This document shows, piece by piece, positions 46,332 through 55,201 of a DNA stretch of 64,000 bases. Origin of the DNA: Methylomonas koyamae (lineage in GTDB: Bacteria > Pseudomonadota > Gammaproteobacteria > Methylococcales > Methylomonadaceae); assembly GCF_006483455.1 (NCBI RefSeq), contig NZ_PPPU01000052.1, positions 1 through 64,000 of the forward strand, in the 5' to 3' direction. The notes under the pieces are model-generated. The model was not told where the DNA came from, searched no databases, and worked only from the letters and a program-made list of their open reading frames with translations. Numbering within the stretch: position 1 is the first letter of the stretch; each line of letters starts with the position of its first letter. A program made the translations under genes and the position numbers.

Positions 46332-47086
46332 ACTTCCCAATCAAAGCGGTGCTTTTTGCAATCCCAATTGCAATGGGCCCGATACCAACCCTAGCCGCCG
46401 AACTCAATCGAGCCCAAGTCGAGCAACTGCTCGCAAAGGCCGACAAGCAACACCCAGCCGACTTACGGCGGAAGGATCTGACCGATCTGGACTTGTCCAA
46501 CCTGGATTTTCGCAACGCCGACTTGTGGGGAGCCGATCTTAGACGCTCGAATTTGAACAAATCTAATCTGCAAGGCCTGACGCTGGACCTGACGGTGATG
46601 ACCCGCATCCAGCTAAGCGGCGCCAATCTGGCCAATACCAGCATTTTCGGGGTCAGCTTGATGCACGCCGACCTCAGCAAGGCCGACATGAGCGGCAGCC
46701 GGGTGGTGGCGATCATGGACGGCGCCAACCTGAGCAATGCCAATCTCAGCAACGTACAGTGGGCTGCCGACATGAAAAACCAATCGATGGGTCTGATGCG
46801 CGCCAGTTTGAAGGGTGCCAACCTAAGCGGAGCCAATTTACGCAACGCTCAACTCGGCCGAGCCATGCTGAAACACGCCAAATTGGTGAAAGCCAATTTG
46901 CAGAACGCCGACTTGTATTCCGCCGAAATGGACGGTGCCGATATGAGCGGAGCCGACCTCAGCAACGCCAACTTCTCGGAAGCGAAATTGCACGATGCAA
47001 TTTTTACCGGCGCGAATTTGCAAGGCACCCGCTTCGACGGCGCCAAGAATCTGCCCGACTCCGTCACATCCGCCCAAACTAAATAA
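46328..47086 (+). CDS. Exported pentapeptide-repeat protein
   Basis: A 252-residue protein with a signal peptide (about 1-24, cleavage near TLAAEL). After a short helical segment it consists of pentapeptide repeats of the A(D/N)LXX type from about 45 to 245: DLTDLDLSNLDFRNADL, GANLSNANLSN and so on, predicting a right-handed quadrilateral beta-helix. Two interruptions (about 80-95 and 135-150) break the helix. Function is unknown. It overlaps the GT-C gene by 4 bp, so the two are probably translated together. Confidence 0.87.
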   Translation: MNFPIKAVLFAIPIAMGPIPTLAAELNRAQVEQLLAKADKQHPADLRRKDLTDLDLSNLDFRNADLWGADLRRSNLNKSNLQGLTLDLTVMTRIQLSGANLANTSIFGVSLMHADLSKADMSGSRVVAIMDGANLSNANLSNVQWAADMKNQSMGLMRASLKGANLSGANLRNAQLGRAMLKHAKLVKANLQNADLYSAEMDGADMSGADLSNANFSEAKLHDAIFTGANLQGTRFDGAKNLPDSVTSAQTK

Positions 47087-47098
47087 CCGAGACCGCTC

Positions 47099-48493
47099 AT
47101 GCAAATTCCCAAGCAACTGCTGCAACGCAAATCGGTCGACGCATTGACCGATGTCGAGCACGGCCTGAAACAAACCCTGACCGCCAAAGACTTGACCATC
47201 CTCGGCATCGGCGCCGTCATCGGAGCCGGGATCTTCGTGCTGACCGGCATCGCCGCCGCCAAATATGCCGGCCCGGCCATCGTCGTCTCGTTTATTTTGG
47301 CCGGTATCGCCTGCGGTCTGGCAGCGATGTGTTACAGCGAATTGGCGGCGATGATCCCGGTGTCCGGCAGCGCGTACAGCTACGCCTACGCCACGATGGG
47401 CGAACTGATGGCCTGGATTATCGGCTGGGACTTGATCCTGGAATACGCGCTGGCCAGCAGCACCGTAGCGATCGGCTGGGCCGGCTACTTGACCAGCTTC
47501 TTCGACGCTTTAGGCGTGCATCTACCCACCTATCTCACCACGGCTTATCTGGCCAATCCCGAAGCCGGCTTCGTTAACCTGCCCGCCGCCGCAATCATCC
47601 TGCTGCTGACCGGGTTATTGGTGCTCGGCATCCGCCAATCCGCAATCTTCAATTTCGTCATGGTATTGATCAAATCGGCGGTGATCGTGATCTTCATCGT
47701 GGCCGGCGCCGGCCACGTCGATACCGCGAATTGGTCGAATTTCACACCGTTCGGCTTCGGCGGCGTATTGACCGGAGCTGGCGTGATTTTTTTCGCTTAC
47801 ATTGGTTTCGATGCGGTATCCACCGCCGCACAGGAAGCCATCAACCCGCAACGCGACGTACCGATCGGCATCATCGGCTCGCTGGCGGTCTGCACCTTGT
47901 TGTACATTCTGGTCGCCGGCGTATTGACCGGTATCATTTCCTATACCGAATTGAATGTACCGGCACCGATCGCACTGGCGGTCGACCACGTCGGCATGGG
48001 CTGGCTGTCGCCGATCATCAAAATCGCCGCCATCGCCGGCCTGACCTCGGTGATGCTGGTATTGCTGATGGGTCAAAGCCGGATTTTCTTCTCCATGGCT
48101 AAAGACCAACTGCTGCCGCCGTTGTTCGCCCAAGTCCACCCGAAGTTTCAAACCCCGCATTTATCAACCATCCTGGTCGGCGTCGCCGTATCCTTGCTGG
48201 CCGGCTTCATGCCGATCGAGAAACTTGGCGAACTGGTCAGCATCGGCACCTTGTTCGCCTTCGTCCTGGTCTGCGGCGGTGTCTGGATCTTGCGTAACAG
48301 CCACCCGGAAATGGAACGCCATTTCAAATGCCCGGCCGTGCCCTATGTGCCAATTGGCGGGATTTTAGTGTGCTTGAGCTTGATGGCCGGCTTGCCGATG
48401 GATACCTGGATCAGGTTATTGATTTGGCTGCTGCTAGGGTTTTTGATTTATTTTGGGTATGGGGTGAAGCATAGTCAGCTGCGGTCTTACTAA
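47099..48493 (+). CDS. APC family amino acid permease
   Basis: A 464-residue transporter with about 12-14 transmembrane helices. The N-terminus has GIGAVIGAGIFVLTGIAA (about 37-54), the unwound TM1 motif of APC amino acid transporters, and SELAAMIPVSGSAYSYAYA (about 81-99) for TM3. The closest general type is the cationic amino acid transporter/YfnA group. It begins 12 bp after the pentapeptide gene. Substrate not determinable from the sequence alone. Confidence 0.87.
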   Translation: MQIPKQLLQRKSVDALTDVEHGLKQTLTAKDLTILGIGAVIGAGIFVLTGIAAAKYAGPAIVVSFILAGIACGLAAMCYSELAAMIPVSGSAYSYAYATMGELMAWIIGWDLILEYALASSTVAIGWAGYLTSFFDALGVHLPTYLTTAYLANPEAGFVNLPAAAIILLLTGLLVLGIRQSAIFNFVMVLIKSAVIVIFIVAGAGHVDTANWSNFTPFGFGGVLTGAGVIFFAYIGFDAVSTAAQEAINPQRDVPIGIIGSLAVCTLLYILVAGVLTGIISYTELNVPAPIALAVDHVGMGWLSPIIKIAAIAGLTSVMLVLLMGQSRIFFSMAKDQLLPPLFAQVHPKFQTPHLSTILVGVAVSLLAGFMPIEKLGELVSIGTLFAFVLVCGGVWILRNSHPEMERHFKCPAVPYVPIGGILVCLSLMAGLPMDTWIRLLIWLLLGFLIYFGYGVKHSQLRSY

Positions 48494-48522
48494 CTTTATT
48501 TGGGCTGAATGGCTTACAACTA

Positions 48523-48538
48523 TTCCGTTCGCCCTGAG
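48523..48538. repeat. Left copy of a 16-bp dispersed repeat (inverted relative to 51029)
   Basis: TTCCGTTCGCCCTGAG is the exact reverse complement of 51029-51044. The motif CTCAGGGCGAACGG is a widely dispersed intergenic element in proteobacterial genomes. It lies just upstream of the Mrr-type gene. Confidence 0.75.
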
Positions 48539-48609
48539 TTACTTGTTAGGCCTTGGATTCCATCTCTCAAGCTTGCCGACACGGAACAGCCAGACTTTAG
48601 GAGCACGCA

Positions 48610-49791
48610 TTGCCAGTTACTCGTACTTTGGGGCCATTACACTTTGAAGACCTCGAGCCGAAGCGCTTCGAAGATCTAGTGCGACAGTTAGTGTATGACT
48701 TCAAGCGTTGGCGCCGCCTAGAAGCAACCGGCCGCGCTGGCTCCGACGATGGTTTTGACGCCCGGGGCTTCGAGATTACGCAGGACGATGAGCCTAATGA
48801 AACAGACGAACAGATGGTGGTCACGGGCAGCACCGATCGCCTATGGCTGATTCAATGCAAGAGGGAGCGGACGATTTCTCCTGCCAAACTGAAGGGCTAC
48901 CTGAACGACACAAAGCTAGCCTCCGGCGAAAGACTGCATGGGATCGTGTTCACTGCAGCATGCGACTTCTCCAAGCGCTCACGCGACACCTTCCGAACAC
49001 GGTGTGAAGAACTTGGCATCGAGGAGTGGCATCTCTGGGGCAAAGCAGAACTCGAAGACCTCCTGTTCCAACCCAGAAACGATTCCCTGCTCTTTGCATA
49101 CTTCGGAGTCTCGCTAGCGATTCGCCGCAGGAGTCAGAAAACTGAGTTGCGTGCCCGGCTTGCCATTAAGCGCAAAGCTCATCGAGTGCTAGAGACTCGC
49201 AGTTACCAACACGTCCTGCTCCGCGCGCCAGATGCACTCGAGTATCCTTACAGCGCTCTGATACCGGACTTTGAGCGGAAACCGCCATGGATCATGGCAA
49301 GCTACAAAGGGCTCTGCCACTCCGGGCTCTTGTTCACGGTCAGGCGGCACTTCGCGTACATCAACGATGACAGCACTGCCTGGGATGCTGCCTTTGTGCT
49401 TGATGACGCTCGTCCGCACCACGACCCTTGGCGAGGTAACCCTGACAACTGGCAGTTGCGACAGGAGATCTACTCATTCTGGAACGAAATTCCCAAAACG
49501 AACCAAGCGTGGTTTGAGTTGGAAGCGCTCATCCCTTTTGAAGCCATTCTGGAAATTGACGAACTTGGGGATGAGTATGTTAGGGAGCCACATATCTATG
49601 TCCCTTTCAATCCGCTGACCGGGCCATATTCCGACTACTCGGCTTCGGTAACCAGCGTAGATCAATACATCGGTGGTGAGTACTATCCAACTAGTCGCGA
49701 TGACGGACGAGAAAGCAAGTTTGCCGAAGTATGGCGCACAGACGGCCTGTGGGGACCTTACGCTGGCAAGCCTCGCAGCCCCGAAGCATAA
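48610..49791 (+). CDS. Mrr-type restriction endonuclease-like protein with unknown C-terminal domain
   Basis: A 393-residue protein. The N-terminal domain (about 10-150) matches the Mrr-type PD-(D/E)xK nuclease fold: E21 (RFEDLVRQLV), D50 in GSDDGFDARG, and Q82-C-K84 (WLIQCKRE). The remaining 240 residues (SYQHVLLRAPDALEYPYS onward) match nothing I recognise and have no transmembrane segment. The TTG start is supported by AGGAG 6 nt upstream. No methylase or helicase partner is nearby, so it could be a type IV (modified-DNA) restriction enzyme or an orphan defence effector. It sits between repeats. Confidence 0.7.
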   Translation: MPVTRTLGPLHFEDLEPKRFEDLVRQLVYDFKRWRRLEATGRAGSDDGFDARGFEITQDDEPNETDEQMVVTGSTDRLWLIQCKRERTISPAKLKGYLNDTKLASGERLHGIVFTAACDFSKRSRDTFRTRCEELGIEEWHLWGKAELEDLLFQPRNDSLLFAYFGVSLAIRRRSQKTELRARLAIKRKAHRVLETRSYQHVLLRAPDALEYPYSALIPDFERKPPWIMASYKGLCHSGLLFTVRRHFAYINDDSTAWDAAFVLDDARPHHDPWRGNPDNWQLRQEIYSFWNEIPKTNQAWFELEALIPFEAILEIDELGDEYVREPHIYVPFNPLTGPYSDYSASVTSVDQYIGGEYYPTSRDDGRESKFAEVWRTDGLWGPYAGKPRSPEA

Positions 49792-49857
49792 TAGTAAATA
49801 GGCTGGGTAGAGCAATGCGAAATCCAGCGAGAAATCGTTAACGCTGGGTTTTATTAT

Positions 49858-49887
49858 CTCGTTCCCACGCGCCACGTGGGAACGCAA
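49858..49887 (+). repeat. REP palindrome, left of the RAYT gene
   Basis: CTCGTTCCCACGCGCCACGTGGGAACGCA contains perfect 9-bp arms GTTCCCACG / CGTGGGAAC (49861-49883). It lies 24 bp beyond the transposase stop and mirrors the copy at 50502. Confidence 0.85.
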
Positions 49888-49910
49888 ACAAACCGCGCTG
49901 CGGTCATCAG

Positions 49911-50447
49911 CTAAAACCAATCCCGATAGATCGGCAACACTCTTTCTTGCACCGCATAATTCCGGGCACTCGAATACAGCCAATGCTCCGGCAAATCGAC
50001 ATAACCACGTTTAACCGGATTCAGGTGGATGTAATCCAATTTCTGCCGCAAAACATCGGGGCGGTCGATCAGCTGCGGGTGACTACCTTCTTCCCACAAT
50101 TGATAACCCCGATCAGTTTTATGCGCCTTGCGAAACCAGCTCAATTGCTTCAATAAGCGCTCGGCATTCATAGCTTGCAAATAATCGATCAACTGCCGCG
50201 CGGTATAAGACTTGAAGTGGGCTATTTGATTGGGTAAATCGTCAGCTTGTACCAGCAAGTGCAGATGATTTTCCAGAATGACATAGCCGTAGATTCGCCA
50301 ATTGTGCATTTGTTGGCGGTAGAGCAAAGCGTCCAGCACGATTTGCACCGTAGTCGGACGCGTGAATAATGGTATCCAGTTCAGTACGGTGCAGGTTATG
50401 AAATGGGGATGGTCTGATTGGAGAATGCGGTAACGGCTGCGGCCCAT
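49911..50447 (-). CDS. REP-associated tyrosine transposase (RAYT, Y1/HUH)
   Basis: A single-domain Y1 transposase-like protein of 178 residues from the ATG at 50447 (GAGG 8 nt upstream). The HUH motif is H61-L-H63 (ENHLHLLV) and the candidate nucleophile is Y81 (FKSYTARQL). The C-terminal KLDYIHLNPVKRGYV and WLYSSARNY are RAYT hallmarks. REP palindromes in opposite orientation flank it, as in REPtron/REPIN units: such proteins mobilise REP sequences. Longer starts run through the right-hand REP. Confidence 0.9.
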   Translation of the reverse strand: MGRSRYRILQSDHPHFITCTVLNWIPLFTRPTTVQIVLDALLYRQQMHNWRIYGYVILENHLHLLVQADDLPNQIAHFKSYTARQLIDYLQAMNAERLLKQLSWFRKAHKTDRGYQLWEEGSHPQLIDRPDVLRQKLDYIHLNPVKRGYVDLPEHWLYSSARNYAVQERVLPIYRDWF

Positions 50448-50501
50448 GAATTTGACCTCGTTTAATAGCTTGGTCATTGTTACCGCTGGCGCGGATTGTC
50501 T

Positions 50502-50531
50502 GCATTCCCACGCGGCGCGTGGGAACGAGGA
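50502..50531 (-). repeat. REP palindrome, right of the RAYT gene (inverted copy)
   Basis: Arms TTCCCACGC (50505-50513) and GCGTGGGAA (50517-50525) around GGC. Reverse-complemented it reads CCTCGTTCCCACGCGCCGCG and continues GTGGGAATGCA, matching the left copy at all but a few positions, so the two copies point in opposite directions around the transposase. Confidence 0.85.
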
Positions 50532-50695
50532 CAAAAACGAGTAGGAGGCGAGAAGACTTAATCCCCAAGTGTAGAGGTTGACGATCAGCAAGCAATAACG
50601 TGACAGGTCCGATTAGCTTAGCGTAATCGGACGCATGTTGGATTTAAATATTTCGACATATAGCGCTATCGGTAATAGATCAAAATCCCTCATTC

Positions 50696-50721
50696 CTCCG
50701 AATACGCTTCGCTATTCGGAG
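50696..50721. repeat. Inverted repeat, 9-bp arms
   Basis: CTCCGAATA-CGCTTCGC-TATTCGGAG, a perfect hairpin. A common type of dispersed intergenic palindrome; no U tract. Confidence 0.75.
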
Positions 50722-50771
50722 CTACTCCACCAATCCCACGACGGGGTTTCTCCCGTATGCCGCGCCGAGCA

Positions 50772-50873
50772 CCGAAGCTTTTGAACGGAATAGCCCGAAG
50801 GGGTGCGGCATGGATGCCGCACGTTGACGAAGGGGCAGGAGCCCCTTTCGGCAACCCCGTTCAAAAGCTTCGG
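50772..50873. repeat. Nested inverted repeat with 17-bp outer arms
   Basis: CCGAAGCTTTTGAACGG (50772-50788) and CCGTTCAAAAGCTTCGG (50857-50873) are perfect reverse complements. Between them lie two further hairpins: GTGCGGCAT-GG-ATGCCGCAC (50803-50822) and AAGGGGC-AGGA-GCCCCTT (50830-50847). The RNA would fold into a three-way cruciform. Looks like a non-coding mobile element rather than a gene. Confidence 0.8.
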
Positions 50874-50913
50874 CGCGCAGGGAATAAGCGGAATCCGGGT
50901 GTCTTTTCTTTTG

Positions 50914-50947
50914 GATACTTTTCTTTGGACAAGCAAAGAAAAGTATC
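50914..50947. repeat. Inverted repeat, 14-bp arms
   Basis: GATACTTTTCTTTG and CAAAGAAAAGTATC form perfect arms around GACAAG. A motif of this kind often accompanies the neighbouring palindromes as part of a dispersed repeat. Confidence 0.8.
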
Positions 50948-51028
50948 TCGCCCGTCAGTGCGAGAACCGACATTAAATCAAGCCGTCGCGCCAGCGACAC
51001 ACCTCAACTTCGATAGCCCTTCGACAAG

Positions 51029-51044
51029 CTCAGGGCGAACGGAA
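51029..51044. repeat. Right copy of the 16-bp dispersed repeat
   Basis: CTCAGGGCGAACGGAA, inverse of 48523-48538; upstream context is GCCCTTCGACAAG, the longer form of this well-known intergenic repeat. The left copy keeps only the distal part. Confidence 0.75.
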
Positions 51045-51060
51045 TCCAAGAAAAAACTAA

Positions 51061-52380
51061 TCAACGCCCAATCGCGTAATACTGCAACCCAAACTGCTTA
51101 ACCAACCTCGGCTCATACATATTCCGCCCGTCGAATATCACCTTGTCCTTTAACAAATGCCCCAAGTCATCAAAATCCGGGCTGCGAAATTGTTTCCATT
51201 CGGTAACGATGACCAGCGCGTCGGCATCGTTTAAGGTTTCATTCTGTTTCGCGCAATAAACCAAACCAGCCTTGTCGCCATAGATCCGCTGCGCTTCTTG
51301 CAGTGCTTCCGGATCGTAGGCCCGGACCACGGCGCCGGCATCGATCAATGCCTCCAGCAGTACCCGGCTAGGTGCTTCGCGCATGTCGTCGGTATTGGGT
51401 TTGAAGGCCAGGCCCCACAAGGCAAAGGTTTTGCCTTTGACGCCATCCGGGTAATGCGCGCTGATTTTTTCAAACAAGCGGTGTTTCTGCCGGTCGTTGA
51501 CGTTTTCGACCGCACTCAGTAACTCGGCGTGATAGCCGTTGTCGCGGGCGGTGCGCTCCAGGGCTTTGACGTCTTTCGGAAAGCAGGAACCGCCGTAGCC
51601 GCAACCCGGATAGATAAAGCTATAACCGATCCGGCTGTCGGAACCGATGCCGTGGCGCACCTGTTCGATGTCGGCACCCAGCCGCTCGGCCAGATTGGCC
51701 AGTTCGTTCATGAAACTGATTTTGGTCGCCAGCATCGCGTTGGCGGCGTACTTGGTCAGCTCCGCAGAGCGGATGTCCATCGTGATCACCCGCTCGCGGC
51801 TACGGTTGAACGGCGCGTATAGCGCTTTTAGCAGCTCGGCGGTACGTGGGTTGTCGGTGCCGATGATGATGCGGTCGGGCTTCATGAAGTCGTCCAGCGC
51901 CGAGCCTTCCTTCAAAAACTCCGGATTGGACACGACATCGAATTCCAAGCTCTGGCCGCGCTGGGCCAGCGCGTCGGCCACGGTCTGCTTCACTTTATCG
52001 GCGGTACCGACCGGCACAGTGGATTTGTCGACGACGATTTTGTAATCGTTCATGTGTTCGGCAATGCTTTTCGCTACCGCCAACACATATTTCAAATCGG
52101 CCGACCCATCCTCGTCCGGCGGAGTACCGACGGCGATGAATTGGAACAAACCGAAATCGACGGCTTCTTTGACGTCGGTGGTAAAGCTTAGCCGGCCGGC
52201 GGCGACATTATCCTTGACCATCTCGTCCAAACCGGGCTCGTAGATCGGGATAACACCCTGTTTCAGCTGGTCGATTTTCCGTTGATCGACGTCCATGCAC
52301 AGCACTTGATTACCCACTTCGGCCAAGCAGGCTCCCGTGACCAAACCGACGTATCCACTGCCAAATACCGTAATTTTCAT
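51061..52380 (-). CDS. ugd: UDP-glucose 6-dehydrogenase
   Basis: Oxidises UDP-glucose to UDP-glucuronate, a precursor for exopolysaccharide and lipid A modification. The 439 residues start [21 protein letters not shown], the NAD Rossmann motif. The catalytic cysteine is in [13 protein letters not shown] (about 263-275). The C-terminal UDP-binding domain ends with [12 protein letters not shown]. It is 28 bp downstream of the hydroxyacid dehydrogenase gene and probably shares its transcript. Confidence 0.96.
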   Translation of the reverse strand: MKITVFGSGYVGLVTGACLAEVGNQVLCMDVDQRKIDQLKQGVIPIYEPGLDEMVKDNVAAGRLSFTTDVKEAVDFGLFQFIAVGTPPDEDGSADLKYVLAVAKSIAEHMNDYKIVVDKSTVPVGTADKVKQTVADALAQRGQSLEFDVVSNPEFLKEGSALDDFMKPDRIIIGTDNPRTAELLKALYAPFNRSRERVITMDIRSAELTKYAANAMLATKISFMNELANLAERLGADIEQVRHGIGSDSRIGYSFIYPGCGYGGSCFPKDVKALERTARDNGYHAELLSAVENVNDRQKHRLFEKISAHYPDGVKGKTFALWGLAFKPNTDDMREAPSRVLLEALIDAGAVVRAYDPEALQEAQRIYGDKAGLVYCAKQNETLNDADALVIVTEWKQFRSPDFDDLGHLLKDKVIFDGRNMYEPRLVKQFGLQYYAIGR

Positions 52381-52408
52381 TGTTACACCTTGTAAGCTAA
52401 TTGAAAGA

Positions 52409-53263
52409 TCATTGCTGTTTTAACCGGTACAACGCCGAGATATCCTCGTCGCCGTACCCTTGTGCCATTAGTTTGGCATAATCCGCCAGCGTTGCTGCCG
52501 TTAATGGACATGTCAGTCCAACCTGCGCCGCCATCCGTTCGGCGATGAGCAAATCCTTGTGATGCAGCGCCAACTTGAAACCCGGTGCGTACTGGTTGTT
52601 GGTCATGGTCTTGCCGCGATGTTGCAAAAACCAATTGCCGGCGGCCCCGCCCGCTATCACATCTACAACCTTGTCTAGCGGCAATTGCTGCGCGGCGGCG
52701 AACGCCAAAGCTTCGGTCACGGCCTGATTGATGCCGGCGCACATGATTTGGTTAACCGCCTTGCAAGCCTGGCCGGCACCAACGCCGCCCATGTGTTCGA
52801 TCCGTGCGGTCATCGCGGTCAATACCGGCCGCACCCGCTCCAGTACTCCCGCGTCGCCGCCGACCATCATTGCCAAAGTGCCGTTTCTGGCACCTTCTAC
52901 GCCACCGGATACCGGCGCGTCCAGAAATTCCGCTTGTTTTTCGGCAAGCTTTGCCGCCGCTATTCTCGCAGTCTCGCCACTGACCGTAGACATATCGACG
53001 ACCACAGTCCCCGGCTTGACGCCGATGCAAACGGCATCCACCACGTCGAGTACGTCTTGGTCGGCCGACACGCAAATCATTATGACCTCGGCATTGCCAG
53101 CGAGCTGTTCTATGCTACCGCAAGCCTCCGCACCCGTTTCCGCCGCCAAGGCCGCAGCTTTCTCCACAGTTCGGTTATACACCGCAGCCAAATGACCGGC
53201 CTTGGCCAAATTGCGGGTCATGCCCAGCCCCATTGCCCCCAAACCGATAAATCCCGTTTTCAT
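52409..53263 (-). CDS. Beta-hydroxyacid dehydrogenase family (HIBADH/GarR-like)
   Basis: NAD(P)-dependent 3-hydroxyisobutyrate or tartronate-semialdehyde type reductase, 284 residues. N-terminal Rossmann motif [20 protein letters not shown] (about 4-23), substrate motif [22 protein letters not shown] (about 116-137) and the catalytic lysine in [13 protein letters not shown] (about 163-175). The exact substrate cannot be read from the sequence; a glyoxylate-linked role is possible. It lies between speA and ugd. Confidence 0.85.
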   Translation of the reverse strand: MKTGFIGLGAMGLGMTRNLAKAGHLAAVYNRTVEKAAALAAETGAEACGSIEQLAGNAEVIMICVSADQDVLDVVDAVCIGVKPGTVVVDMSTVSGETARIAAAKLAEKQAEFLDAPVSGGVEGARNGTLAMMVGGDAGVLERVRPVLTAMTARIEHMGGVGAGQACKAVNQIMCAGINQAVTEALAFAAAQQLPLDKVVDVIAGGAAGNWFLQHRGKTMTNNQYAPGFKLALHHKDLLIAERMAAQVGLTCPLTAATLADYAKLMAQGYGDEDISALYRLKQQ

Positions 53264-53296
53264 CGTCTGCGCCCGTCCTGTGTCACTCTAAGGAAG

Positions 53297-55120
53297 CTAT
53301 TTTTCCAAGTAGGTATAAGCATTCAATCCGGCCGACAACTCCTGTTCGAAGCCGGCTTTCTGTTCTGCCGTCAACGCTGCGCCGTCCAGTTTACGCCGAT
53401 AAGCGGCTTTCAGCGCCTCGGCATCGATGTGCACGTAATCCAGCAACTCGCTGACATCTTCGCCTTCCATAAAATCGCTGAAGCGGTAGCCGCCGGCCGC
53501 CAGTTCGACGTTGACCGAGTGGGTATCGCCGAACAGATTGTGCATGTCGCCCAGGATTTCCTGATAGGCGCCGACCATGAAAAAACCGATCAAGTAATCT
53601 TCGTCATCGCCGATTGCGTGCAGCGCCAAGGTGTTGCTGATATTTTGCCGATCGACATACTGGTCGATCCTGCCGTCGGAATCGCAGGTCAAATCCTGCA
53701 ATACCGCACGCCGGATTGGTTGCTCGTGTAAGCGGTGAATCGGCATGATCGGGAAGATCTGATCGATGCCCCAGATATCCGGCATCGACTGAAACAGCGA
53801 GAAATTGCAAAACACCTTGTCCGCCAGTTTTTCGTCGAGCTCCTGCAAAATTTCCCGATGATGGTGGTTATCCAGATTCAATTGCTCCTGAATCTGCTGA
53901 CATAATCCGACGTAGCGCCGCTCGGCCGCAGCCAAATCGGCTAAATCGATATCCCCTTGCACGAAACGGGCGCGGGCTTCGGCCATATCGAATTGAGCAT
54001 TATGATAAGCCTCGCTGACGTTATCGAAATGCTTGGCAACCAAGCCGGCTCCCTGCAAACGCTCGACTTCGGTGACGTTGGTGATCAGCACGGCATGGTG
54101 GGCGGTAATGGCCCGGCCCGACTCGGTAATGATGTTGGGCTGCGGCAAATCGTGCTGCCGGCTGACCTCGGCAAAGGCGCGGACGATATTGTCGGCGTAT
54201 TCGGACATGCTGTAGTTGATCGAACATTCCCGCCGCGAGCCGCTGCCGTCGTAATCCACGCCCAAGCCGCCGCCGGCGTCCACTGTACTGATTTCGGCAC
54301 CGAGCCGACGCAATTGCAGATAAAACTGGCCAGCTTCCTTCAAGGCCAATTTAATGTCGTGAATGTTGGCGATCTGCGAGCCCATATGAAAATGCATCAG
54401 TTGCAGGCAATCCAGCATCTGCGCCTGGCGCAAGTACTCAACCAACTGCAGCACTTCACTGGCATGCAAACCGAATTTGGACTTTTCGCCGCCGCTGTTT
54501 TGCCATTTGCCGGCACTGATGGTCGACAGCCGCACCCGCAGACCTATCAACGGTTTGACCTGCAGTTTGGCCGCTTCTTCCAGGATCAATTCCAGCTCGG
54601 ACGGCTTTTCGATGACGATGAACACCGACAAACCCATCAGCTGGCCCATTAGCGCCATCCGGATGTAAAGCCTGTCCTTGTAACCGTTGCAGACGATGGT
54701 ACCGTTGGTTTTGGCTAAACCCAAAATCGCCAGCAACTCCGGCTTACTACCGGCTTCCAGACCGATATTGTCGGCAGACAGGATGGCCTCCACCACGTTG
54801 CCCTGTTGGTTGACCTTGATCGGGTATACCGGCGTGTAATGTCCAGCGTAGCCATGAGCAGTTCTGGCCTGATCGAAAGCCTGCTGCAGCCGGCGAATGC
54901 GGTCGGGCAGAATATCGGTGAAGCGTACCAGTACCGGCAGATTCAAGCCTTTACCGCGCAAGGCCTCGGCCACTTCGAACAAATCGATTGCCAACGGATT
55001 GTCGCTGCTCGGTTTGACGCAGACATGGCCGTGTTGGTTAATCGAAAAATAACCGTCGCCCCATTGTTGAATCGCGTAAAGCTGTTTTGCCTGTTCAATC
55101 GACCATGCTTGTGCCGGCAC
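53297..55120 (-). CDS. speA: Biosynthetic arginine decarboxylase
   Basis: PLP enzyme converting arginine to agmatine, the first step of polyamine synthesis from arginine. The 607 residues contain the PLP lysine in VYPIKVNQQ (about 98-106), HFHMGSQ, DAGGGLGVDY and ESGRAITAHHAVL. The start is GTG with a GGGGAA ribosome site about 6 nt upstream. It is divergent from speE across 81 bp, so agmatine production and spermidine synthesis are controlled from one short region; an agmatine-to-putrescine enzyme is not in the window. Confidence 0.95.
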   Translation of the reverse strand: MPAQAWSIEQAKQLYAIQQWGDGYFSINQHGHVCVKPSSDNPLAIDLFEVAEALRGKGLNLPVLVRFTDILPDRIRRLQQAFDQARTAHGYAGHYTPVYPIKVNQQGNVVEAILSADNIGLEAGSKPELLAILGLAKTNGTIVCNGYKDRLYIRMALMGQLMGLSVFIVIEKPSELELILEEAAKLQVKPLIGLRVRLSTISAGKWQNSGGEKSKFGLHASEVLQLVEYLRQAQMLDCLQLMHFHMGSQIANIHDIKLALKEAGQFYLQLRRLGAEISTVDAGGGLGVDYDGSGSRRECSINYSMSEYADNIVRAFAEVSRQHDLPQPNIITESGRAITAHHAVLITNVTEVERLQGAGLVAKHFDNVSEAYHNAQFDMAEARARFVQGDIDLADLAAAERRYVGLCQQIQEQLNLDNHHHREILQELDEKLADKVFCNFSLFQSMPDIWGIDQIFPIMPIHRLHEQPIRRAVLQDLTCDSDGRIDQYVDRQNISNTLALHAIGDDEDYLIGFFMVGAYQEILGDMHNLFGDTHSVNVELAAGGYRFSDFMEGEDVSELLDYVHIDAEALKAAYRRKLDGAALTAEQKAGFEQELSAGLNAYTYLEK

Positions 55121-55201
55121 TCAGGTTCCCCGTACTGTCATATAGATGCAGGGATTCTAAAGTATAATGCCGCGACTTTTATGACTTTTTGAGGACAACT
55201 C
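55121..55201. promoter_or_regulatory. Divergent speA/speE promoter region
   Basis: An 81-bp gap between two divergent polyamine genes. A perfect TATAAT at 55163-55168 is a likely -10 for speE; no good -35 is seen at 17 nt. GAGG (55191) lies 8 nt before the speE ATG. Transcription of both genes must start here. Confidence 0.5.

Larger units (their letters stand above)
50448..51060. other. Long intergenic region filled with inverted repeats
   Basis: About 610 bp with no credible gene. Working rightward it holds the second REP palindrome, a 9-bp inverted repeat at 50696, a 17-bp nested pair at 50772/50857 with two hairpins inside, a 14-bp hairpin at 50914 and the dispersed 16-bp repeat at 51029. 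Short ORFs on both strands are by-products of these repeats. Confidence 0.7.

Noticed and set aside
49474-49983. 169-codon minus-strand frame over the end of the Mrr-type gene
   Set aside because: It overlaps the nuclease and the RAYT and crosses the REP palindrome; no family seen.
50712-51101. Short overlapping frames in the repeat field
   Set aside because: They exist only because of the inverted repeats; no ribosome sites or conserved motifs.
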